A program made the translations under genes and the position numbers. Below the pieces are notes generated by a model. That model did not search any database. It saw only the letters and a list, made by a program, of their open reading frames with translations, and had not been told where the DNA came from. A stretch of 7,807 bases of DNA from Verrucomicrobiia bacterium (GTDB lineage: Bacteria; Verrucomicrobiota; Verrucomicrobiia; Verrucomicrobiales; Akkermansiaceae). Positions within the stretch are counted from its first letter, which is position 1; every line of letters starts with the position of its first letter. This document shows positions 4,368 to 7,807 of this stretch, in pieces. The DNA lies in assembly GCA_947460915.1 (NCBI GenBank), contig CANHKJ010000139.1, forward strand, positions 1-7,807, in the 5' to 3' direction.

Positions 4368-5735
4368 ATGAGCGTATTCAAAGTCAAAGCCATCCAAAGT
4401 CTCCAAGCCGAATTCAGTGTTCCCGGAGACAAAAGCATGTCGCATCGCGCGGCCATGATTGCCGGAATCTCCAACGGCGATTGCCTGATCCGCAATTTCC
4501 TACCCAGTGAGGACTGCTTGAACACCCTCAAGGCGATGGGCGCACTAGGTGTGAGCTATACAATTCTGGAGGAGCTTGAAGGTTTTGGCCCCACCGTGAT
4601 CTGCATTTCGGGTCGAAAAATGAAGCTTCTCAAGGCTCCGATGCCGATCGATTGCGGAAATTCGGGCACTGGCATGCGTTTGCTCGCCGGATTGCTGGCT
4701 GCGCAGCCTTTTGATACCGAGCTTTACGGCGATGAATCGCTATCCTCACGCCCGATGGGTCGGATCATCAATCCTCTCGCACAAATGGGCGCAGAAATTC
4801 ACGGACGGGGAGCCAAAGCTGGTTGCGCCCCTCTGGTCATTCATGGCAAGGCGCTCCAACCCATCACTTATGAGATGCCAGTGGCCAGTGCGCAAGTCAA
4901 AAGCGCCATTTTACTCGCTGGGATGTTTTGTGAAGGAGAAACGACTGTCATTCAGCCTGCGGAAACGCGCGATCACACAGAGCGCATGCTTGCCGCTTTC
5001 GGCGTGAGAACTCAGCGCGATGGCAATGCCATCACCCTGCGCGGTGGTCAGTGTCCTGATGCGCGTGATTTCCGTGTGCCTGGCGATATTTCCAGTGCTG
5101 CTTTCTGGATTGTAGCTGCATCGGCTCTGCAAGGCTCTCGTTTGTTGATCAAAGACGTGGGGCTCAACGAAAGTCGCAATGCTATCATCGGTGTGATGGT
5201 CCGCATGGGTGCAAAGATCAGCGACATGGTCCACAACCAAGAAGATGGCGAACCGATCGGTAATATTGAGATTTGTGGCCGTGGCCTCACAGGAACTGTG
5301 ATTCTGCCGGAAGAGGTGCCGAACTTGATTGATGAAATTCCGGTCATCGCTGTGGCGGCCGCTCTCGCTGAAGGAAAAACGGTGATTCGCAATGCGAAGG
5401 AGCTTCGTGTCAAGGAAACCGACCGCATCACGACTGTTGTCAAGAACCTGCGCCTGATGGGGGCAGAGGTCGAGGAATTTGAGGATGGCATGGAAATTAC
5501 TGGTGGCAAACCACTCCACGGCGCGGTTCTTCAGAGCTACGGCGATCACCGCATCGCCATGGCATTTGCCATTGCTGGTTTGTTTGCGGAAGGTGAGACT
5601 GTCATAGAGAATACCGATTGCGTAAACACCTCTTATCCCGGCTTTGAAAAACATCTGGCTGCGATCATGAAGGAACAGACTGATCCGCTGGCCTACGTTC
5701 TAAAAACGATCAAACATGAGGAGGCATGGGATTGA
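4368..5735 (+). CDS. aroA: 3-phosphoshikimate 1-carboxyvinyltransferase (EPSP synthase)
   Basis: Transfers the enolpyruvyl group of phosphoenolpyruvate to shikimate 3-phosphate, the sixth step of the cytoplasmic shikimate pathway towards chorismate and aromatic amino acids. The 455-residue product shows the family motifs in order: PGDKSMSHR (19-27, substrate-binding K22, S23, R27), GNSGTGMR (97-104), DESLSSRPMGR (122-132), SAQVKSA (174-180), catalytic D322 in LIDEIP, KETDR (349-353) and GDHR (392-395). Its pattern is closer to the Bacillus/class II type than to the enterobacterial type. The PEP-site loop keeps glycine (G100) where the glyphosate-tolerant CP4 enzyme has alanine, so ordinary glyphosate sensitivity is expected. 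The length is slightly above the usual 427-450, with a Lys/Glu-containing tail. No Shine-Dalgarno precedes the ATG. It is the first gene of an operon, and its 3' end overlaps cmk. Confidence 0.96.
   Translation: MSVFKVKAIQSLQAEFSVPGDKSMSHRAAMIAGISNGDCLIRNFLPSEDCLNTLKAMGALGVSYTILEELEGFGPTVICISGRKMKLLKAPMPIDCGNSGTGMRLLAGLLAAQPFDTELYGDESLSSRPMGRIINPLAQMGAEIHGRGAKAGCAPLVIHGKALQPITYEMPVASAQVKSAILLAGMFCEGETTVIQPAETRDHTERMLAAFGVRTQRDGNAITLRGGQCPDARDFRVPGDISSAAFWIVAASALQGSRLLIKDVGLNESRNAIIGVMVRMGAKISDMVHNQEDGEPIGNIEICGRGLTGTVILPEEVPNLIDEIPVIAVAAALAEGKTVIRNAKELRVKETDRITTVVKNLRLMGAEVEEFEDGMEITGGKPLHGAVLQSYGDHRIAMAFAIAGLFAEGETVIENTDCVNTSYPGFEKHLAAIMKEQTDPLAYVLKTIKHEEAWD
5719..5724 (+). promoter_or_regulatory. 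AGGAGG ribosome-binding site that questions the cmk start
   Basis: A perfect AGGAGG lies at 5719-5724 inside the aroA 3' end. Only 1 nt separates it from the ATG at 5726, which is too close for efficient initiation. The in-frame TTG at 5732 is 7 nt away, a normal distance, and would give the classic 4-nt TTGA overlap with the aroA stop. Confidence 0.65.
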
Positions 5736-6424
5736 GTCAACAAGCACCGCATTTCGCCAATGCACCGCATTTCGCGATAGCCATCGATGGTCCTGCGGCC
5801 TCGGGGAAAAGCACCATCGCCAAGCATCTCGCACGGCGTCTCGGTCTTGTGATGGTCAACTCCGGCGCGATGTATCGTGCGGTGACGTGGAAGGTATTGG
5901 AGCTCGGTATCAATCCCGATGACCACACTGCTGTTGTGCAGGCTCTCCAGGCGATGAACATCGAATGTGGCACTGCGGGAAATTTTTCGACCATCGCAAT
6001 TGATGGACGTTTGTTGGATGAGGAACTGCGTGGCACCGAGGTGAATCTCGCCGTTTCTCGTGTCGCAGCGGTTCCAGAGGTGCGATCCTTGTTGGTGCAA
6101 TTGCAGCGCGACTATCTCCAGCACACCAGCTTAGTCATGGAAGGCCGCGATATTTGTTCCGTGGTGTTTCCTGATACGCCTTTCAAAATTTACGTCGATG
6201 CTTCCGAGGAAGTTCGTGCCGCGCGCCGTTCCGCTGAGGGTGTCACCGACAGCGTCGCTGCTCGTGATAAAGCGGACAGCAATCGCACTACTGCACCGTT
6301 GATCGTTGCTGATGGCGCCATCGTGCTGGATAATTCTGACCACACGGTTGCCAGTGCTGTCGAGGCGGCGCTCGATATTTTGCGCAGCCAAGGACTGAGC
6401 CATGAGGATTCAGGTGATGCATAA
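5726..6424 (+). CDS. cmk: Cytidylate (CMP/dCMP) kinase
   Basis: Phosphorylates CMP and dCMP with ATP in the cytoplasm, recycling cytidine nucleotides, including the CMP released by phospholipid synthesis. The 232-residue product has the P-loop GPAASGKST (22-30), the SGAMYR nucleotide-binding block (46-51, usually DTGAMYR), the EGRD motif (139-142), and the lid/CMP region RDKADSNRTTAPL (180-192) with its conserved arginines and DS. The length is normal for bacterial Cmk plus a short N-terminal extension. That extension holds a near-perfect tandem 18-nt duplication (APHFAN/APHFAI, residues 7-18) before the conserved core begins. The start is listed at the ATG at 5726, but the TTG at 5732 fits the ribosome-binding site better. 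The gene overlaps aroA by 10 nt (or 4 nt) and is followed by plsC after 35 nt, so all three are probably one transcript. Confidence 0.95.
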   Translation: MGLSQQAPHFANAPHFAIAIDGPAASGKSTIAKHLARRLGLVMVNSGAMYRAVTWKVLELGINPDDHTAVVQALQAMNIECGTAGNFSTIAIDGRLLDEELRGTEVNLAVSRVAAVPEVRSLLVQLQRDYLQHTSLVMEGRDICSVVFPDTPFKIYVDASEEVRAARRSAEGVTDSVAARDKADSNRTTAPLIVADGAIVLDNSDHTVASAVEAALDILRSQGLSHEDSGDA

Positions 6425-6452
6425 ACGCGATACATTTTTTTGAGAAAGAAAC

Positions 6453-6457
6453 GAGGA
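6453..6457 (+). promoter_or_regulatory. Ribosome-binding site of plsC
   Basis: GAGGA sits 2 nt before the first ATG (6460) and 5 nt before the immediately following in-frame ATG (6463). The spacing favours the second ATG, which would shorten the protein by one residue. Confidence 0.55.
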
Positions 6458-6459
6458 AT

Positions 6460-7059
6460 ATGATGAGATGGATTTATTGGTTAGGATGGATGAGCTTCGG
6501 CGCAGCCTATCGTTCGCTCTTCGGCCTGCGCATCGTCGGTGCGGAAAACTTGGTGACCGATGGTACGGTATTGGTAGCATCCAATCATCAAAGCTTTCTC
6601 GATCCGCCGCTGATTGGAAATCTTTACCAAACAGAAATGTATTTCCTCGCGCGCAAGACCTTGTTCGTTGGCTTCGGCAAATGGCTTTACAAGCAATGGA
6701 ACGCCATCCCCGTCGATCAAGATCGTCCCGACATGGCGAGTCTCAAAACCATCATCAAGCTGTTGCAACAAGGCGAGCGCGTTTTGGTCTTTCCCGAGGG
6801 TGAGCGCAGCGAAAACGGCGATATTCTTCCCGGCCAGCCCGGCATCGGGCTCGTGGTTGCAAAATCGGGAGCACGCGTGCAACCTGTGCGCATTCGCGGT
6901 GCTCGTGAGGCCTTACCTCGTGGTTCAGGACGCATCAAGTTTGCCCGCATCACTGTGACCATCGGCCCCGTTATTGATTTCTCCGCAGACGATACGAAAA
7001 GCAAAGATGCGTATCAAAAAATCGCCGATCGGATAATGAACGAAATTTCGGCACTTTGA
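6460..7059 (+). CDS. plsC: 1-acyl-sn-glycerol-3-phosphate acyltransferase (PlsC family)
   Basis: Predicted to transfer an acyl chain to lysophosphatidic acid, forming phosphatidic acid at the inner face of the cytoplasmic membrane. The 199-residue protein has the acyltransferase motif I NHQSFLD with H43 and D48 (HX4D) and motif III FPEGERS (111-117). A Val/Pro-rich strand VQPVRIRGA (140-148) resembles motif IV. An amphipathic or hydrophobic N-terminus (MRWIYWLGWMSFGAAY) probably anchors it to the membrane. The length fits short bacterial PlsC enzymes. Acceptor specificity cannot be read from sequence, so a related lyso-lipid acyltransferase is possible. It is the last gene of the aroA-cmk-plsC cluster. 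Pairing with cmk is biologically sensible because CDP-diacylglycerol metabolism releases CMP. No clear intrinsic terminator follows, only a weak AT-rich hairpin just after the stop. Confidence 0.9.
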   Translation: MMRWIYWLGWMSFGAAYRSLFGLRIVGAENLVTDGTVLVASNHQSFLDPPLIGNLYQTEMYFLARKTLFVGFGKWLYKQWNAIPVDQDRPDMASLKTIIKLLQQGERVLVFPEGERSENGDILPGQPGIGLVVAKSGARVQPVRIRGAREALPRGSGRIKFARITVTIGPVIDFSADDTKSKDAYQKIADRIMNEISAL

Positions 7060-7141
7060 TTGTTGTGTTTCCATCTAACAAAAAGATGAAATGAAAGCAT
7101 GCAAAATTCTCGCAGAAAAAGTGAGGATGCTTGAATCAACC

Positions 7142-7230
7142 CTTAGTGACTTCGTGTGAGTTTATTTCGGACTCGCAGCGTTCCATACCGTTTCTCGATG
7201 ATTTTCACACGAATTCACGAAGTCACGAAG
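7142..7230. repeat. CTTCGTG-type inverted repeat
   Basis: CTTAGTGACTTCGTG (7142-7156) pairs with CACGAAGTCACGAAG (7216-7230) at 14 of 15 positions around a 59-nt spacer. The right arm extends into CACACGAATT, showing the repeated CACGAA modules typical of intergenic repeats in several environmental phyla. It has a different core sequence from the 4025-4135 repeat. Confidence 0.65.
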
Positions 7231-7271
7231 ATTTTGAGAAGGGCATGAGGTGAAGAGAGAATGAGAAAAAA

Positions 7272-7314
7272 CTTTGCGCTCGTCTTTGCTAAATCTGCGC
7301 CTCAGCGTTTCGTT
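7272..7314. repeat. Solitary 43-nt arm related to the 4093-4135 repeat
   Basis: This 43-nt segment matches the reverse complement of 4025-4067 at 33 of 43 positions without gaps, in the same orientation as the right arm 4093-4135. No complementary partner arm is seen nearby, so it is a half-repeat. Confidence 0.65.
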
Positions 7315-7416
7315 AGATTCAGCGCAGGAATGTCGTTTGTAGAGAAACGAAGGAGGTTAAAGAGGGTCTGACTTTTATCAAATTCTCCAATGCCGAATAC
7401 TAGTTATCCCCAATGC

Positions 7417-7455
7417 AAAAAAACACCCCACCTGCGATCGTCGCATGATGGGGTG
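7417..7455 (-). terminator. Intrinsic terminator of the peroxiredoxin gene
   Basis: On the minus strand CACCCCA (7455-7449) pairs with TGGGGTG (7430-7424). An inner TGCGA/TCGCA stem sits in the loop, and the hairpin ends directly in seven T (7423-7417). It lies about 29 nt past the stop codon. The plus strand lacks a T tract here, so it should act only on the peroxiredoxin transcript. Confidence 0.85.
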
Positions 7456-7483
7456 GGATGGATTAACCTAAAAACTAGGACGA

Positions 7484-7807
7484 TTAGAGTGACTTCAGAG
7501 TCTCTTTGATCGCATCGAAGTTTGGTAGATCTTTTGGATGCTCTTGCACCTCGGCGTATTGAACGATGCCGTTTTTATCGACGACAAATGCCGAGCGTTT
7601 TGGCACGCCGCCCATGATCAAGTTGGCCTCGGGCAGGAATTGCTCGTAAGCCACGCCGTAGGATTTGGCAGCTGTGTGCTCGTAGTCGCTGAGAAGGGGA
7701 ATGGTGATGCCTTCTTTTTCGGCCCATGCGGCTTGTGCAAATGGATTGTCACCGCTGATGCCGATGACTTTGGCATTCAGAGCTTCGTATTCGGCGATGC
7801 CATTGGA
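7484..7807 (-). CDS. Peroxiredoxin (AhpC/TSA family), C-terminal part
   Basis: The frame enters at the window edge and ends at TAA (7486-7484), giving the last 107 residues. It reads EALNAKVIGISGDNPFAQAA (8-27 of the visible part), then a W-containing helix, IPLLSDYEHTAAKSYGV, then KRSAFVVDKNGIVQYAEV. This is the order found in thiol peroxidases that reduce hydrogen peroxide and organic peroxides. The PKRSAFVVD strand carries the conserved active-site arginine. The peroxidatic cysteine motif lies outside the window, so the 1-Cys or 2-Cys class cannot be settled. The visible tail (PNFDAIKETLKSL) has no resolving cysteine. The sequence resembles AhpE-like or thioredoxin-dependent peroxiredoxins more than the long typical 2-Cys AhpC. 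A strong terminator follows. Confidence 0.88.
   Translation of the reverse strand, partial: SNGIAEYEALNAKVIGISGDNPFAQAAWAEKEGITIPLLSDYEHTAAKSYGVAYEQFLPEANLIMGGVPKRSAFVVDKNGIVQYAEVQEHPKDLPNFDAIKETLKSL

Larger units (their letters stand above)
7060..7483. other. Convergent intergenic region without a gene
   Basis: The 424 nt between plsC and the peroxiredoxin gene hold a CTTCGTG-type inverted repeat, a solitary arm of the CGCAGAG-type repeat and the peroxiredoxin terminator, each listed separately. A Shine-Dalgarno-like AAGGAGG near 7350 is not followed by a start codon or open frame. No small RNA can be supported. Confidence 0.6.

Noticed and set aside
4911..5654. 247-codon minus-strand open frame inside aroA
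   Set aside because: Antisense to a clearly identified EPSP synthase with all motifs, and its composition matches no recognisable protein.
7062..7093. AT-rich hairpin (CATCT/AGATG) just after plsC as a terminator
   Set aside because: The stem is short and AT-rich with a bulge and no T tract after it, so it does not meet the pattern of an intrinsic terminator.

Overview
The window is an ordinary-looking chromosomal stretch of a Gram-negative-type bacterium with about half G+C. Exported proteins with Ala-X-Ala signal peptides, weak or absent Shine-Dalgarno sites before most starts, an aroA-cmk-plsC cluster and intergenic 'CGCAGAG / CTTCGTG' inverted repeats together suggest the Verrucomicrobiota or a related PVC lineage. 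This is an inference from gene style, not from a marker gene, and is held with moderate-to-low confidence.

Layout. Positions 1-2026 are read on the minus strand. First in transcription order is a small exported Cys/Lys/Glu repeat protein (1607-2026) with its own sigma70-like promoter and a clear intrinsic terminator. Next is a lysine 2,3-aminomutase-type radical SAM enzyme (kamA, 250-1500), which seems to have its own promoter. An unrecognised gene (1-260, cut by the window edge) overlaps the kamA 3' end by 11 nt and is probably co-transcribed. A plus-strand DUF456 membrane protein (2195-2746) meets, tail to tail with a 1-nt gap, an exported transglutaminase-like protein (2748-3929, minus).

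A 438-nt intergenic region (3930-4367) holds no convincing gene. It carries a perfect 16-bp inverted pair (3974-3989 / 4249-4264) enclosing a second, 43-bp-arm imperfect inverted repeat (4025-4135). Then comes a plus-strand operon: aroA (EPSP synthase, shikimate pathway), cmk (CMP kinase, overlapping aroA) and plsC (1-acylglycerol-3-phosphate acyltransferase, phospholipid synthesis). A second repeat-bearing gap (7060-7483) follows. The window ends in the C-terminal 107 residues of a minus-strand peroxiredoxin with a strong terminator.

No mobile-element gene, CRISPR array, tRNA or rRNA was seen. The least explained items are the Cys-pair repeat protein, whose unit boundaries resemble its own signal-peptide cleavage site; the 16-bp inverted pair; the dispersed 43-nt repeat; and the unrecognised gene coupled to kamA.
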